This document shows, piece by piece, positions 1-5,784 of a DNA stretch of 11,664 nucleotides. The notes under the pieces were generated by a model. That model saw only the letters and a program-made list of their open reading frames with translations, had not been told where the DNA came from and did no database searches. The position numbers were made by a program, and so were the translations under genes. Numbering within the stretch: the stretch's first letter is position 1; each line of letters begins with the position of its first letter. The DNA is from Eubacteriales bacterium (GTDB lineage Bacteria; Bacillota; Clostridia; Peptostreptococcales; Anaerovoracaceae), in assembly GCA_028691625.1 (NCBI GenBank), contig JAQUYZ010000018.1, positions 1-11,664 on the forward strand, read 5' to 3'.

Positions 1-134
1 TTTCGAAGATCACCGTCGAAGCGCCTGTGGAGATGGGCCAGGAAATTCAAAAGGACTTTATGGAGGAGGGAATCGACCTGATCGCTACGAAGGCAGTGAA
101 CGCAGCTGTAACCGGAATCAACTTGGACGTGTAG
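1..134 (+). CDS. C-terminal fragment of an unrecognised protein
   Basis: An open frame (reading from base 3) enters from the left edge and stops with TAG at 132-134, giving the last 43 residues of a protein whose start lies outside the window. The fragment is acidic then amphipathic: it contains the stretch QKDFMEEGIDLIATKAVNAA and ends in GINLDV. It has good coding character, with no stop and codon use like the neighbouring genes. I recognise no family from so short a tail. There is no signal, membrane segment or catalytic motif in the visible part. The next gene starts about 186 bases downstream behind its own probable promoter, so this gene is probably a separate transcription unit. Confidence 0.6.
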   Translation, partial: SKITVEAPVEMGQEIQKDFMEEGIDLIATKAVNAAVTGINLDV

Positions 135-211
135 AACAGCTTTTGAAGATATTTGTGGCCACGGTGAGAGAACCGGCAGTAGAATGCGAAGAATCCTGAA
201 CCAATCTTAAC

Positions 212-240
212 TTGATAATACAAGCAAAATAGAGTAAACT
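212..240 (+). promoter_or_regulatory. Probable sigma-A promoter for the capD-like/pgi operon
   Basis: TTGATA at 212-217 (5 of 6 matches to the -35 consensus) is followed after exactly 17 bases by TAAACT at 235-240 (4 of 6 matches to the -10 consensus). The expected start of transcription is near 246-248. This would exclude the ATG at 243 from the transcript and supports translation from 321. The match is good but not perfect and no transcript data are available. Confidence 0.5.
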
Positions 241-294
241 AAATGCTGAAGCAGCGGATTCATTTCAATGGCTCCGTCAATTGTTTCAGCATTT
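241..294 (+). promoter_or_regulatory. Hairpin upstream of the capD-like ribosome binding site
   Basis: AAATGCTGAA (241-250) pairs perfectly with TTCAGCATTT (285-294). The stem continues inward with G-U, C-G, A-U and G-U pairs to 254/281. A second short stem, CGGA 255-258 with TCCG 273-276, sits inside the loop. The right arm runs into ATTTTATTGTTG and is followed by the AAAGGA ribosome binding site at 303-308. It could be a leader hairpin, a weak terminator of upstream transcription, or an operator, because the left arm covers the predicted transcription start. Confidence 0.45.
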
Positions 295-320
295 TATTGT
301 TGAAAGGATCGTCGTATTTT

Positions 321-2231
321 ATGGTAAAGTTTTCAAGAATCGCACTTCTGTTATTTGTTGATATCATTTGTATTAATTTCGCATATATTGTGTCGTTCCT
401 GCTGCGCTTTGAATTTACGATTTCCGATGTATTTTCCGGTTTTTTTGCCGTATATGCGAATAATATCGTGGTAATTACCGCCGTTAAGCTCATCGCCTTC
501 TGGGCCTTTGGTTTGTACCGGAGTCTCTGGAAATATGCCGGGACGGAGGAGCTTGTAAAAATCGTTCTGGCGGCGGCAGCGGCCTCGGCGGCAACCATCG
601 TTTATCTGGAATTTACACAGCAGTACTTCCCGCGCAGCATATACGTTTTCAGTTTTGTGCTGGACATCCTGCTCATCGGCGGTGTTCGTTTCGGCTATCG
701 GATCATACGGGATCTGCGAAAACCCGGCGTGATGCTGAACCTTATCAGTCTCCTGCGTAAAAGCGAGAAGGGCGCTGCGATCAGCAAGGTCATGGTGGTT
801 GGGGCCGGCGACGCCGGAGCAGCAATCATCAAGGACATCAAACAGCACCCGGATCTTGGGAAAAAAGTCGTTGTGGCAGTCGACGACAATCCGAATAAAT
901 TGAATCAAAACATCGCAGGCGTAAAGATAGCGGGCAATCACTCTGCCATCAAGCAGCTTGCGAGAAAACACGGGGTGGATGAGATCATCATCGCCATCCC
1001 TTCGGCGAATAAGAAAGCAATTCAGGAAATCGTCAACGAATGTAACAAAACCCGCTGCAAGATGAAAATCCTGCCTGGTATCAGCGACCTGATCAACGAG
1101 AAGGTCAGCATCAGCAAACTGAGAGACGTTGACATTGAGGATCTGCTCGGCAGAGACCCGGTGCAGGTCAACCTCAGGGAAATCACGGGTTACCTGGAAG
1201 GGAAAATCGTTCTGGTTACAGGCGGCGGCGGCTCCATCGGATCGGAGCTGTGCCGGCAGATCGCCCGGTTCAAGCCCAGAAAGCTTATTGCACTGGACAT
1301 TTATGAAAACTCCGTCTTCGAGCTTTCCATCGAAATCAAGAGCACGTTTCCCTCATTGGAGTTTGAAGTGGTCATTGCATCAGTGCGCAGCAGACAGAGA
1401 ATGAGGGAGGTTTTTATCAAGTATAAGCCCCACGTGGTTTTCCATGCGGCTGCCCACAAGCATGTTCCGCTGATGGAAAGCAACCCCAAAGACGCGGTAA
1501 TCAACAATATCGTCGGAACTAAAAACATGATTGATCTGGCCGACGAGTATGCGGTAGAGAATTTTGTCATGATTTCCACCGACAAAGCGGTCAATCCGAC
1601 CAACGTCATGGGAGCAACGAAGCGGGTAGCGGAAATGATCCTGCAGGAAAAAAGCACCCAGTCCCGGACAAGCTATTCCGCGGTCCGGTTCGGAAACGTA
1701 CTGGGCAGCAACGGCAGTGTAATTCCGCTGTTCCGAAAGCAGATTGAACGGGGCGGCCCCGTAACGGTCACCCATGAGGAAATCACCAGGTATTTCATGA
1801 CCATTCCGGAAGCAGTACAGCTTGTGATTCAGGCCGGAGCCATGGCGACGGGAGGAGAAATCTTTATTCTGGATATGGGAGATCCGGTTCGGATCATGGA
1901 CCTTGCGGAAAATGTAATCCGGCTTTCCGGCTATATCCCAAACGTGGATATCGATATCAAGGTCACAGGCCTGCGCCCGGGGGAAAAATTATATGAAGAG
2001 CTGCTTCTTGACGAAGAAGGAATAGAAAAGACGGCGCATAATAAAATATATGTGGGTCATCCGCTGCCGCCATCACCGGAACTCGATGAAATGCTGGGCA
2101 GCCAGAAGATCTGCACCGAAGAAAGCATCAACGGGATCCTGACCATGAAGGATGAGGAAGTCAAGGCCTGGCTGCAGAAGCTTGTGCCGAATTACAGCAG
2201 ATCGGGCAGCAACGGGAAAGAAAATAAGTAA
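321..2231 (+). CDS. Membrane-anchored FlaA1/CapD-type nucleotide-sugar 4,6-dehydratase
   Basis: A polysaccharide biosynthesis protein of the CapD/WbpM type. Members of this family dehydrate and sometimes epimerise UDP-GlcNAc-type sugars for capsule, O-antigen or glycan synthesis at the inner face of the membrane. The 636 residues show the full long architecture: about four hydrophobic segments in residues 5-150, a first Rossmann fold with GAGDAG at 161-166, and the SDR catalytic domain with VTGGGGSIG at 299-307. HAAAHKHVPLME lies at 375-386, and STDKAVNPTNVMGATKR at 419-435. In the last motif Met430 stands where classical SDRs have Tyr, four residues before Lys434; that Met substitution is known for the WbpM-like long subfamily. 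I chose ATG 321 because AAAGGA lies 12 bases upstream and the protein then starts directly at the first membrane helix. An in-frame ATG at 243 lacks a ribosome binding site and lies inside a hairpin. Pgi follows 29 bases later. The exact sugar product is not predictable. Confidence 0.93.
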   Translation: MVKFSRIALLLFVDIICINFAYIVSFLLRFEFTISDVFSGFFAVYANNIVVITAVKLIAFWAFGLYRSLWKYAGTEELVKIVLAAAAASAATIVYLEFTQQYFPRSIYVFSFVLDILLIGGVRFGYRIIRDLRKPGVMLNLISLLRKSEKGAAISKVMVVGAGDAGAAIIKDIKQHPDLGKKVVVAVDDNPNKLNQNIAGVKIAGNHSAIKQLARKHGVDEIIIAIPSANKKAIQEIVNECNKTRCKMKILPGISDLINEKVSISKLRDVDIEDLLGRDPVQVNLREITGYLEGKIVLVTGGGGSIGSELCRQIARFKPRKLIALDIYENSVFELSIEIKSTFPSLEFEVVIASVRSRQRMREVFIKYKPHVVFHAAAHKHVPLMESNPKDAVINNIVGTKNMIDLADEYAVENFVMISTDKAVNPTNVMGATKRVAEMILQEKSTQSRTSYSAVRFGNVLGSNGSVIPLFRKQIERGGPVTVTHEEITRYFMTIPEAVQLVIQAGAMATGGEIFILDMGDPVRIMDLAENVIRLSGYIPNVDIDIKVTGLRPGEKLYEELLLDEEGIEKTAHNKIYVGHPLPPSPELDEMLGSQKICTEESINGILTMKDEEVKAWLQKLVPNYSRSGSNGKENK

Positions 2232-2260
2232 CCCATTATTATTGATAGGAGGATCTGTCT

Positions 2261-3526
2261 ATGAGTGAATCTATAAAACTGGATCTATCGCGTTCTTTGC
2301 TTGGACCGCAGACGATTACTGCAGGTCAGGCGGAGCTTGAAGCCGCTAAAAACAGACTGTGGTCGGGAAAAGAGCCGTTTACCGGCTGGGTCGGACTGCC
2401 CTTCTCCTATGACCGGCAGGAGCTTTCGGATATCAAGGCTGCCGCAGAGAAAATCCGGAAGCAGTGTCAGGTATTCGTCGTAATCGGGATTGGCGGTTCC
2501 TATCTGGGTGCCCAGGCGGCCATCCGCGCCCTGAGAACCGAAAAAGAAGCCGACTTCGGAACGTTAGGCGTACCGGAGATCTACTTTGCCGGTCAGAACC
2601 TGAGCGGAACCTATCATCGTGAGCTTCTGGAAAAGATCAGCGGAAAGGATCTGTGTCTCTGTGTCATCTCCAAGTCGGGGACAACGACGGAGTCCAGCGT
2701 CGCTTTTTCCATACTGAAAGACGAGCTGTATAAAAAATATGGAAGAAAGGAAGCTGCCGGACGAATTTATGCGATTACCGACGCAGAAAAGGGGATATTA
2801 AGAGAGGAGACAAACCGGGAAGGCTACGTTTCCTTTGTCGTACCGGACGATATCGGAGGAAGATATTCCGTCCTGACGGCTGTGGGTTTGCTGCCCATTG
2901 CAGTGGCGGGAATCGACGTGGAAGGGATGCTGAAGGGCGCGGAAGCTGCCGCAGCGGAGGCAAAGAGGCCGAAGTCAGACGCCGAATTGCTCGCAGCAAC
3001 GAGGGTTTCCTTGCTGAACAGCGGGAAAACGATTGAACTATTTGAGTATTATGAGCCCAAGCTTCAGTTTTTCGCCGAATGGCTGAAGCAGCTCTTCGGG
3101 GAGAGTGAAGGAAAGGACGGAAAAGGAATATTTCCGGCCGCTCTTCAATTCAGTACGGACCTTCATTCCATGGGACAGTTTTTGCAGGACGGCAATCAGA
3201 TCTTCTTCGAAACGGTGCTGAACGTATTGAATCCGCCCGGCGACCTCACTGTTCCGGAAAGCGCCGGCGAGCTGCTGGCGGGCAGGAGCATGAATGCCAT
3301 CAATCAGGCGGCAGTGGAAGGTGTTATCGCGGCACATGAAGCAACAGGGGTTCCCATTATCAAGCTGGAGATTCCGGCATTGACGCCCCACTGTTTCGGA
3401 CAGTTGGTCTATTTTTTTGAGACTGCCTGCGCGCTCAGCGGATATTTGAATGGGGTAAACCCCTTTGACCAGCCGGGGGTAGAGAGCTATAAATCCGAAA
3501 TGCGGAAGGTGCTCAAATCGAAATAA
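2261..3526 (+). CDS. pgi: Glucose-6-phosphate isomerase
   Basis: Interconverts glucose-6-phosphate and fructose-6-phosphate in the cytoplasm, at the branch between glycolysis and amino-sugar (UDP-GlcNAc) synthesis. The 421 residues carry the sugar-phosphate binding motifs GIGGSYLGAQ (76-85) and SKSGTTTES (137-145), the first PGI signature DDIGGRYSVLTAVG (196-209), and the second signature GYLNGVNPFDQPGVESYK (394-411). Expected catalytic residues are present: the Glu in GESEGK (about 281-283), His302 in DLHSMG and Lys411. It is some 30 residues shorter than the Bacillus enzyme (about 450), with a trimmed N-terminus and only ten residues after Lys411, but no catalytic element is lost. A strong AGGAGG at 2247-2252, 8 bases before ATG, fixes the start. 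It lies 29 bases after the capD-like gene, so the two are probably cotranscribed. I see no convincing terminator after it. Confidence 0.96.
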   Translation: MSESIKLDLSRSLLGPQTITAGQAELEAAKNRLWSGKEPFTGWVGLPFSYDRQELSDIKAAAEKIRKQCQVFVVIGIGGSYLGAQAAIRALRTEKEADFGTLGVPEIYFAGQNLSGTYHRELLEKISGKDLCLCVISKSGTTTESSVAFSILKDELYKKYGRKEAAGRIYAITDAEKGILREETNREGYVSFVVPDDIGGRYSVLTAVGLLPIAVAGIDVEGMLKGAEAAAAEAKRPKSDAELLAATRVSLLNSGKTIELFEYYEPKLQFFAEWLKQLFGESEGKDGKGIFPAALQFSTDLHSMGQFLQDGNQIFFETVLNVLNPPGDLTVPESAGELLAGRSMNAINQAAVEGVIAAHEATGVPIIKLEIPALTPHCFGQLVYFFETACALSGYLNGVNPFDQPGVESYKSEMRKVLKSK

Positions 3527-3562
3527 TTGATCGAAAACTTTCTGACCATGCATGAGAAACAG

Positions 3563-3591
3563 TTGAAAATTTTTGGAAAAAGAGGTACTCT
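3563..3591 (+). promoter_or_regulatory. Possible promoter for hbd
   Basis: TTGAAA at 3563-3568 (5 of 6) is followed after 17 bases by TACTCT at 3586-3591 (3 of 6). Immediately downstream the sequence is AT-rich, with TATATT at 3591-3596 and TAATAT at 3601-3606 as alternative -10 elements at poorer spacing. The 155-base gap between pgi and hbd makes an independent promoter reasonable, but the exact elements are uncertain. Confidence 0.3.
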
Positions 3592-3681
3592 ATATTAGTG
3601 TAATATTCATTAACAGGGAATTGAAACATTGTTGTTACGGTTCGCAGTGAATCAGGCGAGCAGGGGAAATGGAGGAACGAA

Positions 3682-4527
3682 ATGAAAAAGATAGGAGTTT
3701 TAGGAACGGGAACAATGGGTGCCGGAATCATACAGGTACTCGCGCAAAGCGGCTATGAGGTCGTACTCCGCGCCAGAAGGGAAAGTTCCGTAGAAAAGGG
3801 AATTGCCACTGTCAATAAAAATCTTGACAGACTGGTTACCAAGGAAAAAATCACAGCTGCGGACAAGGATGCTGTTATGGCAAGAATCAAAGGATCAACG
3901 GATATCAACATCGTTGCGGACGCAGATCTGATCATAGAAGCTGCCACCGAAGATATGGAATCAAAAAAGGCATTGTTCGCCGAGCTGGATCAGCTCTGCA
4001 AGCCCGGAACCATTATTGCGACGAACACCTCCTCGCTTTCCATCACAGAGATCGCAGCCGCCACAAACAGACCTGACAAAATCATCGGAATGCATTTCTT
4101 CAATCCGGTGCCGATGATGAAGCTGGTTGAGATCATCAAGGGCCTTGCTACCTCGGATGAAACAAGAGATGTCATTCTGGAGCTCACAAAGAATCTGGGC
4201 AAGACACCGGTAGAGGTTGAGGAAGCCCCCGGATTCGTAGTAAATAGAATATTGATTCCAATGATCAATGAAGGAATCGGAATCCTCGCCGACGGTGTAG
4301 CCAAGGCGGAGGATATTGACCAGGCCATGATGCTTGGCGCAAATCACCCAATGGGTCCGCTGGCCCTCGGAGACCTGGTTGGACTGGACGTTTGTCTGGC
4401 GATCATGGAAGTATTGCATGCGGAATTCGGCGAAGACAAGTACAGACCGCATCCGCTTCTCAAGAAGATGGTCAGGGCAGGAAAATTGGGTAGAAAAACA
4501 GGAGAAGGATTCTATAAATACAACTAA
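3682..4527 (+). CDS. hbd: 3-hydroxybutyryl-CoA dehydrogenase, predicted NADP(H)-type
   Basis: Reduces acetoacetyl-CoA to (S)-3-hydroxybutyryl-CoA, or the reverse, in clostridial butyrate-type fermentation. The 281 residues match the family's usual length and colinear motifs. The Rossmann loop GTGTMGAG is at 8-15, [10 protein letters not shown] at 114-123, [14 protein letters not shown] at 137-150 with catalytic His138 and Glu150, and [17 protein letters not shown] at 181-197 with Asn188. The C-terminal dimer domain contains [19 protein letters not shown] (218-236). The residue at the end of the second beta strand, Asp in NAD-dependent members, is Ala31 here and is followed by Arg32-Arg33, a pattern typical of NADP binding. 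GGAGG at 3671-3675, 6 bases before ATG, supports the start. No other butyrate-pathway gene (thl, crt, bcd, etf) is adjacent, so it may be a stand-alone copy. The LCP gene begins 24 bases after its stop. Confidence 0.93.
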   Translation: MKKIGVLGTGTMGAGIIQVLAQSGYEVVLRARRESSVEKGIATVNKNLDRLVTKEKITAADKDAVMARIKGSTDINIVADADLIIEAATEDMESKKALFAELDQLCKPGTIIATNTSSLSITEIAAATNRPDKIIGMHFFNPVPMMKLVEIIKGLATSDETRDVILELTKNLGKTPVEVEEAPGFVVNRILIPMINEGIGILADGVAKAEDIDQAMMLGANHPMGPLALGDLVGLDVCLAIMEVLHAEFGEDKYRPHPLLKKMVRAGKLGRKTGEGFYKYN

Positions 4528-4540
4528 AGAATCTATAAAT
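4513..4540 (+). repeat. Short direct repeat across the hbd stop codon
   Basis: TCTATAAATACA (4511-4522) and TCTATAAATGCA (4532-4543) are near-identical and 21 bases apart. They span the last codons of hbd and the gap before the LCP gene. Each contains TATAAAT (4513-4519 and 4534-4540), which resembles a -10 element, but neither has a well-placed -35. This may be a small local duplication or chance in AT-rich sequence. Confidence 0.35.
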
Positions 4541-4551
4541 GCAGCTGATTT

Positions 4552-5508
4552 ATGAAAATATTTTTTAAAACATTTGTAACAGGGTTTTTAATATTTACAA
4601 TACTCTTAGTCCCCATTCAATGGGGACTAAGTCTTGCAGGCAATATCAGGCTATTCAGCGGTACGGAAAAGCTCATGGACGACATGCCTGTCCTGGTGGA
4701 CCGGAACAGTCCGTTCTTCGAAGCCTTTAAGGACAAGAACCGGGTGAATATCCTGGTGCTCGGCGTCAATGACGGCATGACAGATACGCTCATGCTGGGC
4801 AGCTACGATCTGGATGCCAAGCATGTGGATGTAATATCCATACCGAGAGATACATATTATGAGCGGGAAGGCGCGGACAGCGCCGCGGAAAAGAAGATCA
4901 ATTCCATCTACAGCGTCGACAAGGCGGTAGGCACCGCTTCTGCTGTCAGCGATATTCTCATGGGTATGCCAATCAATTATTATGTGGTTGTGGATTATGA
5001 TGTGGTAAAAAAGGTCGTGAATTCCATGGGTGGCGTTCCCATGAACATCACCTTCCATATGCATTATAACGATCCTTACGATGATCCGCCGCTGAAAATC
5101 GATATCCCGGAGGGCTATCAGGTGCTGGATGGCGACAAAGCAGTCGAATTTTTGCGGTTCCGGAAGGGTTCCGGCGGATATGCGGGTTATCCGGAGGGAG
5201 ATATCGGCAGAATCAAGGCGCAGCAGGAATTTATCAAATCGGCATTCCGGCAGGCACTTGGCTTCAGTCTTCCAAAGGTCGTGAAAACGACGCTGGACAA
5301 TGTGGACTCTGACCTTCCGCTGGGTATGGCGACAAAGCTGGCGGCCAACGCGGTGGGCCTTGACGGAGAAGATATGCAGACCGTCATGATTCCCGGTGAG
5401 TCCGGCACGAAGGATGGTTTGTCCTACTGGTTCTCCGATGAGGACGGAATTGAGGAGATGCTGACGCAGATCTATCAGATCGAGCCGGATCAGGCGGAAG
5501 CAGAATAA
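4552..5508 (+). CDS. LCP (LytR-CpsA-Psr) family glycopolymer transferase, copy 1
   Basis: LCP proteins transfer undecaprenyl-linked glycopolymers such as teichoic acid, capsule or secondary wall polymer onto peptidoglycan on the outer face of the membrane. The 318 residues show a short cytoplasmic N-terminus, one membrane helix at about 8-28, then the LCP domain. Visible motifs are NILVLGVNDGMTDTLML (66-82), ISIPRDTYY (95-103) with Arg99, KINSIYS (115-121), MGMPINYYVVVDYD (137-150), and FLRFRKG (200-206). The closing signature GDIGRIKAQQEF is at 216-227. The loop before the TDT motif is short and lacks the Asp/Arg residues found in typical members. ATG 4552 is the only possible start, because an in-frame TGA lies just upstream, yet no clear ribosome binding site precedes it. 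The gene starts 24 bases after hbd and is closed by a strong terminator. It is a paralogue of the gene at 5785. Confidence 0.92.
   Translation: MKIFFKTFVTGFLIFTILLVPIQWGLSLAGNIRLFSGTEKLMDDMPVLVDRNSPFFEAFKDKNRVNILVLGVNDGMTDTLMLGSYDLDAKHVDVISIPRDTYYEREGADSAAEKKINSIYSVDKAVGTASAVSDILMGMPINYYVVVDYDVVKKVVNSMGGVPMNITFHMHYNDPYDDPPLKIDIPEGYQVLDGDKAVEFLRFRKGSGGYAGYPEGDIGRIKAQQEFIKSAFRQALGFSLPKVVKTTLDNVDSDLPLGMATKLAANAVGLDGEDMQTVMIPGESGTKDGLSYWFSDEDGIEEMLTQIYQIEPDQAEAE
4605..4631 (+). repeat. Perfect 27-base palindrome inside the LCP gene
   Basis: CTTAGTCCCCATT (4605-4617) and AATGGGGACTAAG (4619-4631) are exact reverse complements around a single C at 4618. This is a 13-pair inverted repeat, or an 11-pair RNA hairpin with a TTCAA loop. 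It lies 53 bases after the LCP start codon, in codons 18-27 of the membrane helix. There is no following T run, so it does not look like an intrinsic terminator. An operator for a dimeric regulator or an mRNA structure slowing translation are possible. Confidence 0.75.
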
Positions 5509-5520
5509 TGGATAAATGAC

Positions 5521-5562
5521 AAAAAACATTGTACAAATCAGCTGATTTTACGATGTTTTTTT
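5521..5562 (+). terminator. Strong intrinsic terminator after LCP copy 1
   Basis: An A tract (5521-5526) and CATTGTA (5527-5533) pair with TACGATG (5549-5555) and the T tract 5556-5561, with one G-U pair. After a bulged C at 5534, AAATC (5535-5539) pairs with GATTT (5544-5548) around the AGCT loop. The hairpin ends in seven Ts at 5556-5562. It sits 12 bases after the LCP stop codon. The symmetrical A and T tracts mean it could also work on the opposite strand. Confidence 0.85.
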
Positions 5563-5627
5563 ATTCAACAGTTTGGTGAATCACAGGGTGGAACTTACTT
5601 TTTCAATGAATGTAATAAAAAAGTAAT

Positions 5628-5658
5628 ATAGGGAATTCCCCTTCCCTATTTATTTTTT
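5628..5658 (+). terminator. Second hairpin with T-rich tail, possible terminator or leader element
   Basis: ATAGGGAA (5628-5635) pairs with TTCCCTAT (5642-5649) around TTCCCC, followed by TTATTTTTT to 5658. A run of As (5617-5622) on the other side makes it look bidirectional. As it follows another terminator without an intervening gene, it may be a backup terminator. No gene converges on it. It directly precedes the probable promoter region of the second LCP gene. Confidence 0.5.
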
Positions 5659-5659
5659 G

Positions 5660-5784
5660 GGCAAAAAGGTATAAAATATAACGATTACTGGGCATTAATA
5701 ACAAAATGGACAAATCCGGAAGGAATTCACTGGCCCGGTGGTTTTTGCAGCAAATGGGGGAAAAGAGAGGTAATTTTAGTAACA
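5660..5784 (+). promoter_or_regulatory. Likely promoter and leader region of LCP copy 2
   Basis: The second LCP gene lies beyond two terminator-like hairpins, so it needs its own promoter. The best -10 candidates are TATAAA at 5670-5675 and TATAAC at 5677-5682, but neither has a convincing -35 at 16-18 bases. The leader to the ATG at 5785 is about 100 bases. AGAGAGG at 5764-5770 is the only Shine-Dalgarno-like run, and its spacing of 14 bases is longer than usual. Confidence 0.35.

Noticed and set aside
243..320. Upstream ATG at 243 as the start of the capD-like gene
   Set aside because: It has no ribosome binding site, lies inside a hairpin arm and just upstream of the predicted transcription start. 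The extra 26 residues do not look like the family's N-terminus.
351..971. Open frame of 206 codons on the minus strand opposite the capD-like gene
   Set aside because: The + strand product has unambiguous CapD/WbpM motifs; the antisense product is rich in Asp, His and Cys without any domain and is a shadow.
3540..3562. Possible hairpin TTTCT...AGAAA around CATGCATG after pgi as a terminator
   Set aside because: Pairing needs a three-base bulge, the stem is weak and no T run follows.
4651..5529. Long open frame of 292 codons on the minus strand opposite LCP copy 1
   Set aside because: It is the antisense of a clearly recognisable LCP gene, has no family signature of its own and no ribosome binding site I could see. 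Long antisense frames are a by-product of codon use in this gene.
4542..5548. The 10-base sequence CAGCTGATTT both before LCP copy 1 (4542-4551) and inside its terminator (5539-5548)
   Set aside because: Such a short shared AT-rich word is expected by chance in 11 kb, and no longer homology surrounds it, so it is not evidence of an insertion or target-site duplication.
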